From contig NZ_KB894435.1 of assembly GCF_000374445.1 (NCBI RefSeq), positions 24,108 through 88,107 of the forward strand: 64,000 bases of DNA. The letters are read 5' to 3'. This DNA is from Actinokineospora enzanensis DSM 44649 (GTDB lineage Bacteria; Actinomycetota; Actinomycetes; Mycobacteriales; Pseudonocardiaceae). A model generated the notes under the pieces. The model had not been told where the DNA came from. It saw only the letters and a program-made list of their open reading frames with translations, and made no database searches. Below, one piece after another: positions 1 to 8,174 of the stretch (positions are counted from its first letter, which is position 1; every line of letters begins with the position of its first letter). The position numbers and the translations under genes were made by a program.

Positions 1-1436
1 GGCACTCCGTATCCGGCGAGGAAGTCCTCGACCTCGGCAAGGGGTCCGTCGAACCCGTAGTTGCGGAACGCGTAGCCCTTCACGACGAACGGGGCTCCCG
101 CGTAGAACATCTCGTACTGGTGGTGGCGTCCGGCGAACTCGCTGCCGACCGCGTCCCAGGCGAGCTTGAACAGCTTCACCCGCTCGGCGGCGGGAGTGTC
201 GGGGCTCTGCACGTACCTGTCGATGTCGGGGCGGGTGACGGGACTGGTCAGATCCGCCACGCTCGACGGAACCTGCAACACTCCCCCGCCGACCAGGTCG
301 CGCAGGATCGCGAGCACGCGCGGGTACAGCTCGGCCTGCAACCCCATCGCCCCGTACAGGGCGCGCGCGCCGGGCCGCCATAGACCTTGCGCGTCAGGCT
401 CGCTGGTGTACTCGGCGGCGAGCACGGCGGACTCCACCAGTGAGGCGAGAGACGCCAGCTCGCCCAGCTTCTCCACCACGCCCGGCAGCCGGTCCACCTG
501 GTTCACCGCCGCGACCTTGCGCGCGATGCCCGCGAGGAACTGGAGTTTGACCGCGAACCGGATCTGCGCCTGCCAGTTGCCCAGCACGTGCGCGCCGGTG
601 TCGAAGAACTGCTTGCGCAGCCCGGCCACGTCCCGGTGCACGAACACGCGGTCCCACGGGATGAACACGTCCTCGAACACCAGCAACGCGTCGGTCTCGT
701 CGTAGCGGGTGGTCAGCGGGTAGTCGTACGAGCTGGTCGCGGCGGGCGCGTACGGGCGGCGGCAGTACAGCTTGAGACCGGCGGCGCCCACCGGGACGAC
801 GAACCCGAGCGCGAAGTCGGTGTCCTCCGGGCCGAGCGGCTTGATGCAGGACACGAAGATCTCGTCCGCGACCGCGCCGCCGGTGGCCAGCATCTGCGCG
901 CCGCGCACCACGATCCCGTCGGCGCGTTCCTCGGCGATGCCGACCTGGATGAGGTCGCCGTCCCAGTCGTGCGCGGTGCTCGCGCGGGAGACCTGCGGCG
1001 GGATGATCGCGTACGAGACGTAGAGGCTGTCGCGGGCGACTCTCTCTCGGAACGCGGTGACGTTGTCCGCGAATCGCTCGTCGAACGCCTCCGGGTGCGC
1101 GGCGAAGGCGGCGGCGAACGCGCCGACGTGGTCGGGACTGCGTCCCACCCAACCGTGTGTGTGGCGGGCCCACGCGGTCGCGGACTCGCGGAACGCGGTC
1201 AGGTCTTCCCGGCTGCGCGGGGCGACGAACAGCCGGTTGACGGTCGCGCCGGTGTCCGGGTCCGTGCGCAGGAACCCGGCGGCGGGGTCGGCGGCCCGGT
1301 CGAACAGCTCGGCGATGGTCGCGGCCACCGGCGCGAACGCCGGGTGGTGCGCGATGTCGCCGACCGGCGCGCCGTCCAGGAAGACCCGGCGGTCGTCCTT
1401 GAGCGCGGCCAGGTAGTCGGCTCCGGTTCGGGTCAT
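1..1436 (-). CDS. HpaB-family flavin-dependent 4-hydroxyphenylacetate 3-monooxygenase-like oxygenase (partial, 3' end outside window)
   Basis: About 478 codons are visible on the minus strand and no stop is reached, so the last few dozen residues of a protein that is usually about 500 residues lie beyond base 1. The reading frame begins MTRTGADYLAALKDDRRVF and contains the HpaB/AbfD hallmarks: an FVSCIKPLGPE segment, an FVHRDVAGLRKQFF segment and the late HHQYEMFYAGAP block. Members are FADH2-dependent aromatic hydroxylases that need a separate flavin reductase, or vinylacetyl-CoA isomerase-like enzymes; the aromatic hydroxylase reading is preferred. The ATG overlaps the stop of the DUF2848 gene by 4 bases (ATGA), so the gene is the last visible member of the operon that starts with the GntR gene. 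No reductase is seen nearby. The substrate is unknown. Confidence 0.85.
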   Translation of the reverse strand, partial: MTRTGADYLAALKDDRRVFLDGAPVGDIAHHPAFAPVAATIAELFDRAADPAAGFLRTDPDTGATVNRLFVAPRSREDLTAFRESATAWARHTHGWVGRSPDHVGAFAAAFAAHPEAFDERFADNVTAFRERVARDSLYVSYAIIPPQVSRASTAHDWDGDLIQVGIAEERADGIVVRGAQMLATGGAVADEIFVSCIKPLGPEDTDFALGFVVPVGAAGLKLYCRRPYAPAATSSYDYPLTTRYDETDALLVFEDVFIPWDRVFVHRDVAGLRKQFFDTGAHVLGNWQAQIRFAVKLQFLAGIARKVAAVNQVDRLPGVVEKLGELASLASLVESAVLAAEYTSEPDAQGLWRPGARALYGAMGLQAELYPRVLAILRDLVGGGVLQVPSSVADLTSPVTRPDIDRYVQSPDTPAAERVKLFKLAWDAVGSEFAGRHHQYEMFYAGAPFVVKGYAFRNYGFDGPLAEVEDFLAGYGV

Positions 1437-2104
1437 GGGTTCCTCGTCTTCGTCTCGTAGGCGTGGGTGAGCACGGGACCGGCGGGCAGCTCCAGGTGCA
1501 CGCGCCAGTAGGCGCCGGGCGTGAACTCGCCGGTGAGCAGCGGCAACGTGCCGCAGAACAGCACCAGGTCGCGGTCGACCGGCCCGAGCGCGGCGGTCAT
1601 CCTGGCGACCAGGTCGGCCGGGTGGCGCAGGGTGGCGACGGAGCCGCGCTGGTAGGGCCAGCCGTCCACGCTGGAGTCCGCGGCCAGGCCGTCCCACTCC
1701 ACCGTGGACAGGTCGGGGCCGAGGTGGACGACGCTGTCGCCCAGCGGTTTCGCGCACGCGGCCTTGCTCGCGGCGATGTCGACGCGTTCCAGCTCGCGGT
1801 CCGTGTGGTCGGATCCGACGGCCAGGTAGTACCGGCCCGCGTGCCGGACGATCACCGGCTCCACCTCGCCGGAGGTCGCCGGACCGGACACCGCGGCCAC
1901 CGCGTCGGTGGTGAGCAGGGCGGGGTCGAGGTCGTAGAAGGCGGGCACGGTGGCGGGCGGCGGCACGCCGATCGCGGCCAGCTCGGCGATGTGCGCGGCG
2001 ACCACGGCCTCGTCGCGCGCGGTGTACCCGGCGACGACGAGCCTGGCCGGGGTGACGGTCAGCATCTCGTCGGTGCCCAGGACGCGCAGCTTGAGCGGGG
2101 TCAT
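1433..2104 (-). CDS. DUF2848 family protein (fumarylacetoacetase-like fold)
   Basis: A 223-residue protein starting MTPLKLRVLGTDEMLTVTP. I recognise it as DUF2848, a family distantly related to fumarylacetoacetate hydrolase, from its size and the segments DHTDRELE, SKAACAKPLGDSVV and LLTGEFTPGAYWRVHLE. FAH-like proteins hydrolyse C-C bonds or decarboxylate and isomerise ring-cleavage products, so a role after the neighbouring HpaB-type hydroxylase is plausible but is inference. The start is fixed by the ATGA overlap with the nitrilase gene stop, and the stop overlaps the HpaB start in the same way, so the three genes should be translationally coupled. An in-frame upstream extension exists but lies inside the nitrilase gene and is not expected to be real. 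Confidence 0.8.
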   Translation of the reverse strand: MTPLKLRVLGTDEMLTVTPARLVVAGYTARDEAVVAAHIAELAAIGVPPPATVPAFYDLDPALLTTDAVAAVSGPATSGEVEPVIVRHAGRYYLAVGSDHTDRELERVDIAASKAACAKPLGDSVVHLGPDLSTVEWDGLAADSSVDGWPYQRGSVATLRHPADLVARMTAALGPVDRDLVLFCGTLPLLTGEFTPGAYWRVHLELPAGPVLTHAYETKTRNP

Positions 2105-2889
2105 CGGCTGGCTCCCGCGAGCGGCATGGGCAGCACGCGGTCGGCCAGGACCGGGAACTCGGCCCGGGTCGCGGCCACGACCGCGGGGTCGACCTCGGCG
2201 GTGGTGACGCCCTCGTCGGTGCCCGCCTCGACCAGCACGGTGCCCCACGGGTCCACGATCCGGCTCGTGCCCGCGAGCTCGGTGCCGTGCTGGGTGCCGA
2301 CGGCGTTGCAGGCGATGACGAGCACCTGCTCCTCGACCGCGCGGCAGGAGGTGAACAGCCGCCAGTGTTCGCGGCGCGCGGCGGGCCACGCGGCCGGGAC
2401 CACGACGGTCTCCGCGCCGCGGTCGACCATCGACCGCCACAGCTCGGGGAAGCGCAGGTCATAGCAGGTGGTCAGGCCGACCGTGTCGGACACCGCGACC
2501 CGGTCCCCGGCGGTGAGCAGCTGTGCTTCCCGGGAGGCGTAACCGAAGACGTGGATTTTGCGGTAGGTCTGCGCGATGGAACCGTCCGGCGCGATTGACA
2601 CCGCCGTGTTGAAGAGCCTGCCGCGCTCGTCGCGCTCGACGATGCTGCCCAGGTGGACATGCGCGTTGAGTGCGCGCGCCCACTCGCGGGCGGTGGTGAC
2701 TGTCGGCCCTTCCAGCGACTCCGCCGCGTGCTCGTACGCGTCGAAGGCGAAATAGCCGACGGCCCACAGTTCCGGCAGGACAACCAGGTCCGCACCGCGT
2801 GCGTCGGCGACCATCGCGGCCACCCGTTCGCGTCGCTGCGCGGGCGTCTCCTCGGCCGGGCTGGCGACCTGGATCAGTGCGATTCTCAC
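2101..2889 (-). CDS. Carbon-nitrogen hydrolase (nitrilase superfamily amidase)
   Basis: A 262-residue single-domain nitrilase-superfamily protein. The catalytic Glu-Lys-Cys triad is visible: Glu40 in VVLPELW, Lys111 in YRKIHVFG and Cys142 in TTCYDLRFPE. Members hydrolyse amides or nitriles; the LPELW and CYDLRFPE motifs and the length fit the aliphatic or omega-amidase-like branches rather than true nitrilases. The GTG start overlaps the TGA of the GntR gene (GTGA) and the stop overlaps the DUF2848 ATG, so it sits second in a tight operon. The physiological substrate is unknown; context suggests an amide made or used in aromatic catabolism. Confidence 0.85.
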   Translation of the reverse strand: MRIALIQVASPAEETPAQRRERVAAMVADARGADLVVLPELWAVGYFAFDAYEHAAESLEGPTVTTAREWARALNAHVHLGSIVERDERGRLFNTAVSIAPDGSIAQTYRKIHVFGYASREAQLLTAGDRVAVSDTVGLTTCYDLRFPELWRSMVDRGAETVVVPAAWPAARREHWRLFTSCRAVEEQVLVIACNAVGTQHGTELAGTSRIVDPWGTVLVEAGTDEGVTTAEVDPAVVAATRAEFPVLADRVLPMPLAGASR

Positions 2890-3533
2890 GCGCCACCCCC
2901 ATCCGGCAGACGAAGCGCGGTCATCGTGCCCGCGAGGTGCGCGGCGAGCGCGCGACTGGCCTGATCGGGGTCCCCCGTGCGCAACGCGGCCACGATCGCG
3001 GAGTGCTCGTCGAGCACCGTGCGGAACCGGCCCGCGTTGTTCGACACCGCGCGCAGACCCATGCGCACCTGGCGTTCGCGCAGTGTCTCGTAGATGTCTG
3101 CGAGGACCGCGTTGCCCGCACGGCCGACGATCGCGCGGTGGAACGCGCGGTCGCGGTCGATGAACCCGACCGGGTCGCCGACCAGCGCCTCCTGCTCGAC
3201 GAGCAGGCCGTCGAGCCGGTCAAGCAGGTCCGCGGCGAGCGGGGCGACCCGGCGCACCGCCCAGTCCTCGATCAGCTCGCGGGCCTCCATGACCGCGCGC
3301 ACCTCGGCGTCCGGGATGGGCGGGACGAACGCGCCCTTCTTGGGCAGGATCCGCAGAAACCCCTCGGCCTCCAGGCGCAGCAGCGCCTCACGGACCGGGG
3401 TGCGCGAGGTCCCGGCCGCCTCGGCCACCGCGGACTCGGTGAGGAACGTGCCGTCGTCGCGCGGCAGTGTGGCGATGTGCTGCTTGAGCCACTGGTAGGT
3501 GAGGTCCTGCGCGGACGCTCGTGAACTGCTCAT
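2886..3533 (-). CDS. GntR family transcriptional regulator, FCD (FadR) subfamily
   Basis: A 215-residue regulator with an N-terminal winged helix (TESAVAEAAGTSRTPVREALLRLEAEGFL, residues about 30-60) and a C-terminal all-helical FCD domain whose metal-binding Asp/His residues appear in DRDRAFHRAIV and in the DEHSAIVAAL helix. The ATG at 3533 directly precedes the conserved N-terminus. It is the first gene of the operon with the amidase, DUF2848 protein and HpaB oxygenase, and it probably senses a carboxylic acid related to their pathway. A perfect 8-bp palindrome of FCD-operator type lies just upstream, pointing to autorepression. Confidence 0.88.
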   Translation of the reverse strand: MSSSRASAQDLTYQWLKQHIATLPRDDGTFLTESAVAEAAGTSRTPVREALLRLEAEGFLRILPKKGAFVPPIPDAEVRAVMEARELIEDWAVRRVAPLAADLLDRLDGLLVEQEALVGDPVGFIDRDRAFHRAIVGRAGNAVLADIYETLRERQVRMGLRAVSNNAGRFRTVLDEHSAIVAALRTGDPDQASRALAAHLAGTMTALRLPDGGGA

Positions 3534-3541
3534 AGGCCAGA

Positions 3542-3549
3542 TGTATACA
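3542..3549. promoter_or_regulatory. Putative GntR/FCD operator (TGTATACA palindrome)
   Basis: TGTATACA, within TTGTATACAT on the minus strand, lies 9 bases before the GntR gene ATG. AT-rich TNGTNNNACNA-type palindromes are typical for FCD-subfamily regulators. A protein bound here would block the start of its own operon. Only one copy is visible. Confidence 0.5.
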
Positions 3550-3589
3550 AGTCGTGGACAACGAACGCAAGGCCCGGTGAACGGGGAGG

Positions 3590-4180
3590 TCAGGCGCGCA
3601 CGGACCGTTCGACCTCGGCCAGGAACGCCCCGAACGCCCGGGGCATGTCCACCCGGTCGGGGTCCAGCAGCCATTGCTGCTGCAGGCCGTCCATCACCGC
3701 GAACAGTCGCTGCGCGCACGCGAGCGTGTCCAGGTCGGCCTTCAGCTCGCCCGCCTCGACACCCGCCCGCAACGAACGGTCCGCGTGCTCTATCAGCCGC
3801 CGATAACGCTCGCGCGCCCACTCGCGCGCGGGGTGGCCGTCGGTCACCGCCTCGCCGTTCAGCACGGTGAACAGCTGCACCAACCCCGGCACGCGCGAGT
3901 TGAAGTCGACCAGCGCCCGCAGGTCGTCGAACAGCCTGGGCCAGGGCGTGACCCCGTCCAGGTCTATCCCGATCCGCTGCCCGTCGCGTTGGTCGCGCTC
4001 GTGCAGCACGGCGATCAACAGCTCGGCCTTGCCCGGGAAGTGGTGGAGCAGACCGGGCTGGGTGATCCCGGCCCCGTCCGCGATGCGCGCCAACGACGCG
4101 CCCCGGAACCCGAACGCGGTGAACTCCTGGAACGCGACCGCGATGATCCGCTCGCGCCGGGCGTCCCCTCGTGCAACCAC
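3590..4180 (-). CDS. TetR family transcriptional regulator
   Basis: A 196-residue protein. The N-terminal helix-turn-helix runs over residues about 8-52 (RRERIIAVAFQEFTAFGFRG, then SLARIADGAGITQPGLLHHFPGK), followed by a ligand-binding domain with no close family I can name. GTG is the start because the frame upstream has no better candidate and the N-terminus is of normal length for TetR. It is divergent from the esterase at 4293, and a 20-bp near-palindrome lies between the two genes, so it probably controls that gene and itself. Confidence 0.88.
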   Translation of the reverse strand: MVARGDARRERIIAVAFQEFTAFGFRGASLARIADGAGITQPGLLHHFPGKAELLIAVLHERDQRDGQRIGIDLDGVTPWPRLFDDLRALVDFNSRVPGLVQLFTVLNGEAVTDGHPAREWARERYRRLIEHADRSLRAGVEAGELKADLDTLACAQRLFAVMDGLQQQWLLDPDRVDMPRAFGAFLAEVERSVRA

Positions 4181-4226
4181 GTCGGCACCCTATCGAGCGG
4201 GGGAAATGTAACGTCAACATAACAAA

Positions 4227-4246
4227 CCTACTGATTACTCGGTTGG
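4227..4246. promoter_or_regulatory. Candidate TetR operator between divergent genes
   Basis: The 20-bp stretch CCTACTGATTACTCGGTTGG is an inverted repeat with arms CC-ACTGA and TCGGT-GG around TTAC, with one asymmetric pair apart from two non-conserved positions. It lies between the TetR start (4180) and the esterase start (4293), the expected place for a TetR site that represses both. Confidence 0.45.
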
Positions 4247-4292
4247 CTTCCTACTGTAGGGCAGATCCCCGTCGAGGCAAGGAGTTCTTCCG

Positions 4293-5180
4293 ATGGACCT
4301 GATCTGGCCCCCACCGCCCTACCGGCCGCCCACCCCCGCGCGCGTGACCGAGGACGGCACGCGGTTCTTCGACGGACTCATGTACTCGGCGAACCCCGGA
4401 TACCGTCCTGTGCTGCTGGACGTGCACGTGCCCGCCGTTGCCGAGCCGCCTCCGGTGGTGGTGTGGATTCACGGGGGCGCGTGGCTGGAGGGGGACCGCC
4501 GGTTCCCACCGCCGACGGTCAGTGCGGACTCACTGTTCGGGGGGCTGTTGCGGGCGGGGTTCGCGGTGGTGACGGTGGATTACCGACACAGCGCGGAGGC
4601 TGTCTTCCCGGCGCAGCTGCACGACGTGAAGGCGGCGGTGCGGTACGTGCGGAAGTTCGCCGGGTTGCTGGGGGTGGACGGATCACGGATCGGCGTGTGG
4701 GGGGAGTCGGCCGGTGGACATCTCGCGGCGCTGGTGGGACTGACCGGGCCTGGACGGCTTGAGGGAGAGGTAGGTGTGCCCGGTGACGACAGCGGTGTTG
4801 CGGTGGTCGTCGACTGGTATGGGGTGTCGGACCTTGCACTGATCGCCGCGTCGGGGCGGCCGTTGGACCCTGGTATGCCCAATCCGGAGCGGGAGTTGGT
4901 GGGCGGGTCGGACGCGGAGTGGCCCGCGTTGGCGGCGGCGGCGAGTCCGGTGACGTATGCGGATCGGGTGGGGCCGCCGTTTCTGCTGATGCACGGGACG
5001 GGGGATACGACGGTGGGGTTCGCGCAGAGCGAGGCGCTGGAGCGGCGGCTGCGGGAGAGCGGGACGTCGGTGACGTTGCGGCCGGTGGTGGGGGCGGATC
5101 ACATCTTCCTGGGGGTGGAGGACGTGGACGCGCTGGTCGCGGAGAGCATCGCTTTCCTGACGGAGCACCTGGCGCGGTAG
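4293..5180 (+). CDS. Alpha/beta hydrolase, acetylesterase/lipase (HSL/BD-FAE type)
   Basis: A 295-residue alpha/beta hydrolase. The oxyanion-hole motif HGGAW is at residues about 59-63, the nucleophile elbow is GESAGG, and the acid and base follow in HGTGDTTV and GADHIF. This set is typical of small acyl-ester hydrolases of the hormone-sensitive-lipase-like or kynurenine-formamidase-like group. There is no signal peptide, so it is cytoplasmic. The ATG is preceded by a clear ribosome-binding site (AAGGAG about 7 bases upstream). It is divergent from a TetR gene and probably controlled by it. A formamidase role cannot be excluded, since this fold includes kynurenine formamidases and the window has a kynurenine pathway far downstream. 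Confidence 0.82.
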   Translation: MDLIWPPPPYRPPTPARVTEDGTRFFDGLMYSANPGYRPVLLDVHVPAVAEPPPVVVWIHGGAWLEGDRRFPPPTVSADSLFGGLLRAGFAVVTVDYRHSAEAVFPAQLHDVKAAVRYVRKFAGLLGVDGSRIGVWGESAGGHLAALVGLTGPGRLEGEVGVPGDDSGVAVVVDWYGVSDLALIAASGRPLDPGMPNPERELVGGSDAEWPALAAAASPVTYADRVGPPFLLMHGTGDTTVGFAQSEALERRLRESGTSVTLRPVVGADHIFLGVEDVDALVAESIAFLTEHLAR

Positions 5181-5294
5181 CTGTCGAGCGGCGGGGCCCG
5201 GCTGTGGATGGCTCGACCGCCTGTGGACAGGCTTCGGGGGATCCCCGGATTTCCATTCTCCCAGGCCACGCGGGGACGGGACAAGCCGACGACG

Positions 5295-5320
5295 CCCGGC
5301 CCTGTGGACAACCGGCCGGG
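5295..5320. terminator. Hairpin with DnaA-box-like loop between convergent genes
   Basis: CCCGGCC and GGCCGGG form a 7-bp stem whose 12-base loop holds TGTGGACAA, the complement of TTGTCCACA (5303-5311). It lies between the convergent esterase and alcohol dehydrogenase genes and could end transcription from either side. The surrounding 207 bases contain no gene. Confidence 0.4.
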
Positions 5321-5387
5321 ATCCCCGAGGTCCGGCCCAGGGCAGGGAGCGGAGGGTGCCGGTCCGGGCCGTGGACGACTCCCGAGG

Positions 5388-6413
5388 CTACAAGGTGATC
5401 ATGGTGACGCCGGTGCCCAGGGCGTTGCCCATCGCCGTCAGGGCCGAGGGCGCCTGGTCCAACGAGATGGTGCGGGTGATGAGGTCGGCGGGTCGGAGGG
5501 TGCCCGCGCTGACCATCGACATCAGTTCCGGGTAGGCGTGGGCGGGCATGCCGTGGCTGCCGAGGACGGCCAGTTCGTGGGCGATCACGCGGGCCATCGG
5601 GACCGGTGGGTCCGTGGGGAGCAGGCCCACCTGGACGTGCCTGCCGCGCCGACGGAGGCAGAGGATCGAGGCGGCGCAGGTGGCGGGGCTGCCCAGGGCG
5701 TCCAGCGACAGGTGGGCGCCGCCGCCGGTGAGGTCGTGGATGGCGGTGGGGATGTCGACCGTGGTGACCGGGTTGAGGCAGACGGCGCCGAGGGTGGCGG
5801 CCAGGTCCAGGGCGGTCTGGGAGATGTCCACGGCCACGACGCGCGCGCCCGCCGCCACGGCCACCGCGACGGCGGAGAGGCCGACGCCGCCGCAGCCGTG
5901 GACGGCGACCCATTCGCCGGGGGCGACGCGGCCCTGGGCGATCACCGCGCGGAAGGAGGTGGCGACGCGGCAGCCGAGGCCCGCGGCGGTGGTGAAGGAG
6001 ATGTCGTCGGTGAGGCCGACCAGGTTGACCTCGGCGTCCTCGACCGCCACGTACTCGGCGAACGAGCCCCAGTGGGTGAAGCCGGGCTGGGTCTGCCGCT
6101 CGCACACCTGCTGGTCGCCCGCCGCGCAGGCCGCGCACCGGCCGCAGGCGCAGACGAACGGGACGGTGACCCGGTCGCCCTCGTGCCAGCGGGTGACGCC
6201 GGGGCCGACCGCGGCGATCGTGCCCGCCAGCTCGTGGCCGGGGACGTGCGGCAGGCGGATGCCCGGGTCGTGGCCGATCCAGCCGTGCCAGTCGCTGCGG
6301 CACAGGCCGGTGGCCGCGACCCGGATCACCACGCCCCTGGCCGACGGGGTCGGATCGGGCACCGACTCGACCCGGGGATCCACGCCGAACCGCTCGAACA
6401 CCACCGCGCGCAC
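5388..6413 (-). CDS. Zinc-dependent alcohol dehydrogenase
   Basis: A 341-residue medium-chain dehydrogenase. Catalytic zinc ligands are visible in [10 protein letters not shown] and in GHELAG. Four cysteines for the structural zinc lie in the [17 protein letters not shown] stretch. The Rossmann motif [10 protein letters not shown] is at residues about 173-182. Members oxidise alcohols to aldehydes with NAD(P)+; the substrate cannot be read from sequence. The gene faces the esterase tail to tail and is followed upstream by the SGNH gene on the same strand, with an 81-base gap, so it may or may not share a transcript. Confidence 0.88.
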   Translation of the reverse strand: MRAVVFERFGVDPRVESVPDPTPSARGVVIRVAATGLCRSDWHGWIGHDPGIRLPHVPGHELAGTIAAVGPGVTRWHEGDRVTVPFVCACGRCAACAAGDQQVCERQTQPGFTHWGSFAEYVAVEDAEVNLVGLTDDISFTTAAGLGCRVATSFRAVIAQGRVAPGEWVAVHGCGGVGLSAVAVAVAAGARVVAVDISQTALDLAATLGAVCLNPVTTVDIPTAIHDLTGGGAHLSLDALGSPATCAASILCLRRRGRHVQVGLLPTDPPVPMARVIAHELAVLGSHGMPAHAYPELMSMVSAGTLRPADLITRTISLDQAPSALTAMGNALGTGVTMITL

Positions 6414-6494
6414 CCGACCACCCCTGTCGCCGAACCACCAGGACCGGGTCCAGGATTCGGCCAGGCGCGCGCGTCGGTCAAGACGCCGGGCCGG

Positions 6495-7490
6495 TCACGA
6501 ACCCGCGACCGCCTGGATGGCGTCCGCGATCGCGGCGTGCCCTCGGCTGTTCGGGTGCACCAGCGACCACCCGCCGGACCGGTCGGTGATCCCCTCGACC
6601 CAGTTCTTGCCATCCGGCTGGCACACGTCGTGGCCGGTGCTGATCGCGTAGGTGTCGACGTACCGCGCGCTGTGCGCCTGCGCCTGCATCGCCAGCACCA
6701 GGTTGAGCCGCTCCAACACGTCCGTGCGCAGCCACACCAGGTCCGGCCGGGTCGCGGTGGCGAAGTTCTTCAACGCCGCCGGGTCGGTGCCGTGCACGCA
6801 GGTGCCCGGATCGTCCGGGATGATCTTCGGGTAGCCGACCACCAGGATCCTGGCCCCGGGCGCGTTCGCCTGGATCGCCGCGAGCAGCTCGCCGAACTGC
6901 TCACTCACCTGCGTCAACCGCTCGTCCACAGTGGGCACGCCGTCGGCCCCGCTGGTGAAGTAGTCCTTGCACGGCGCGTCCGCGTCCTCGTCCGCCCACT
7001 CCCCCAACTGCAAACATGCATACAGCAACTCGGCGAACCCGAAGGTGTTGCCGCCGATCCCCACCGTCACCAGGTTCGTGCTCTCCGACAGCGCGCTGAT
7101 CTGCGGCGGCACCGGCGTGAACGGGTAGTCGGGGTCCACCACGTCGAAGAACGGCAGGTTGTACCCGTTCGGCACCTGCTCCTCGTCCAGCACGTTCGCG
7201 ATCGTGGCACCCGCGCAGCTCACGTTGGTGAGGTCGTACTTGCCCTCCCACCGCTGCCGCAACACCTCCGGGTACGAGCCCACCGTCCGCACGCACCCGT
7301 CCCGCTGCCCGCCGGAGGACACCTCGACCCCGGCGGCCGGGATCGCGCCCGCCGCATAGGAGTCCCCGAACGCCACCCACTGCAACGACGCTTGCCGAAC
7401 CGGCGCCGCACTGGCGGTCGGCACCACGACACCGAACCCGGCGACCACGGCCGCGACGACGGCGGTCAACCGGATATGGACACGCGACAT
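6495..7490 (-). CDS. Secreted SGNH/GDSL hydrolase
   Basis: A 331-residue protein with a signal peptide (basic MSRVHIRL, hydrophobic core, predicted cleavage after TASA). SGNH blocks follow: block I FGDSYAAG (Ser nucleophile), block III GGNTFGF and block V with His near SLVHPNSRGH. Six cysteines are spaced as in the secreted actinobacterial lipases/esterases that use disulfides. It likely hydrolyses lipid or carbohydrate esters outside the cell. The start at 7490 has a good ribosome site (GAGAGGTGA, 6-8 bases upstream) and gives an intact signal peptide; a longer in-frame reading upstream is not supported. Confidence 0.86.
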   Translation of the reverse strand: MSRVHIRLTAVVAAVVAGFGVVVPTASAAPVRQASLQWVAFGDSYAAGAIPAAGVEVSSGGQRDGCVRTVGSYPEVLRQRWEGKYDLTNVSCAGATIANVLDEEQVPNGYNLPFFDVVDPDYPFTPVPPQISALSESTNLVTVGIGGNTFGFAELLYACLQLGEWADEDADAPCKDYFTSGADGVPTVDERLTQVSEQFGELLAAIQANAPGARILVVGYPKIIPDDPGTCVHGTDPAALKNFATATRPDLVWLRTDVLERLNLVLAMQAQAHSARYVDTYAISTGHDVCQPDGKNWVEGITDRSGGWSLVHPNSRGHAAIADAIQAVAGS

Positions 7491-8174
7491 CGGATTCACC
7501 TCTCGGGGAAAGTCCGCCGCCCCGGAGAGGGCGGCCCGGGAAAGTCGTACCGTCTTCCGCTCCGTCGACGCCAGCGGTCTCACCCGGGCCGGTGACGGCC
7601 GTGGATCATTGCACGAGCCAAAGGGGGGACAATAAACGAACGCCACCGCCCCACGCAGAGCGCGTCCCAGGCCCACCGGGCCACACCACGCGGACACACA
7701 GTCAGGCCGACCGCCGCCACGCAAACGACACTCGGCACGCCTGCCTACGCTTTCATCCGTCCCCGAAGCCCTGTTCTCGATTGGCCGGAGAATATCGAAA
7801 AAAGGCGTGGAAGGGATTCCGGGCACTGCTCCGAACCGGTCCACGACAAGGCGGGCGGGACCATCCGCGACGGCTTGTGTCCACAATGGACCTCTCGGTG
7901 CCAACCGAGCCGCGAGAGGGGTCTGGGCATAGGCCGCTCTCGCGGCCCGGTTGGTACTTGTCGGTCGTACCGCTCGGTGGCGGTCTGCGGGGTCGAACCC
8001 TGTGAACGCGGGACACGGTAGAAGAAGTCGTGCGGCGCGGGATACCTCCGAATGGCGCAAGACATCCCCGGTCGCCCGGCCGGACATGACGGATCCGACC
8101 GAGCGCCGGGATCGGCTACGGGCGAAAGTCCTCAACATGGGACCGTCCACGGCAGGCAGATCGATTCAGTGGTG
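7491..8174. other. 684-base intergenic region with one long hairpin
   Basis: No convincing gene is seen: short frames on both strands lack ribosome sites and known motifs. The stretch separates the end of the radical SAM/ATP-grasp cluster from the SGNH hydrolase gene and must hold the promoter of the latter. Its main feature is the long hairpin at about 7898-7957. Confidence 0.55.
7901..7954. terminator. Long imperfect hairpin, probable terminator of the leftward cluster
   Basis: Arms 7901-7918 (CCAACCGAGCCGCGAGAG) and 7937-7954 (CTCTCGCGGCCCGGTTGG) pair with a single mismatch around an 18-base loop; three more outer bases can pair, one as G-U. The hairpin is about 220 bases past the stop of the small Cys-His-Asp gene on the minus strand. 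No T-run follows, as is usual for actinobacterial terminators. Confidence 0.5.

Noticed and set aside
5208..7595. 795-codon rightward frame opposite the alcohol dehydrogenase and SGNH genes
   Set aside because: Both minus-strand genes have complete catalytic motifs; the opposite frame has none and is a high-GC shadow.
7981..8012. tRNA T-arm-like sequence GGGGTCGAACCCTG
   Set aside because: No acceptor stem, anticodon arm or D-arm can be folded around it.
7745..8065. Short leftward frame in the gap before the SGNH gene
   Set aside because: No ribosome site or conserved feature, it runs through the long hairpin, and the codon pattern is not typical of this genome.
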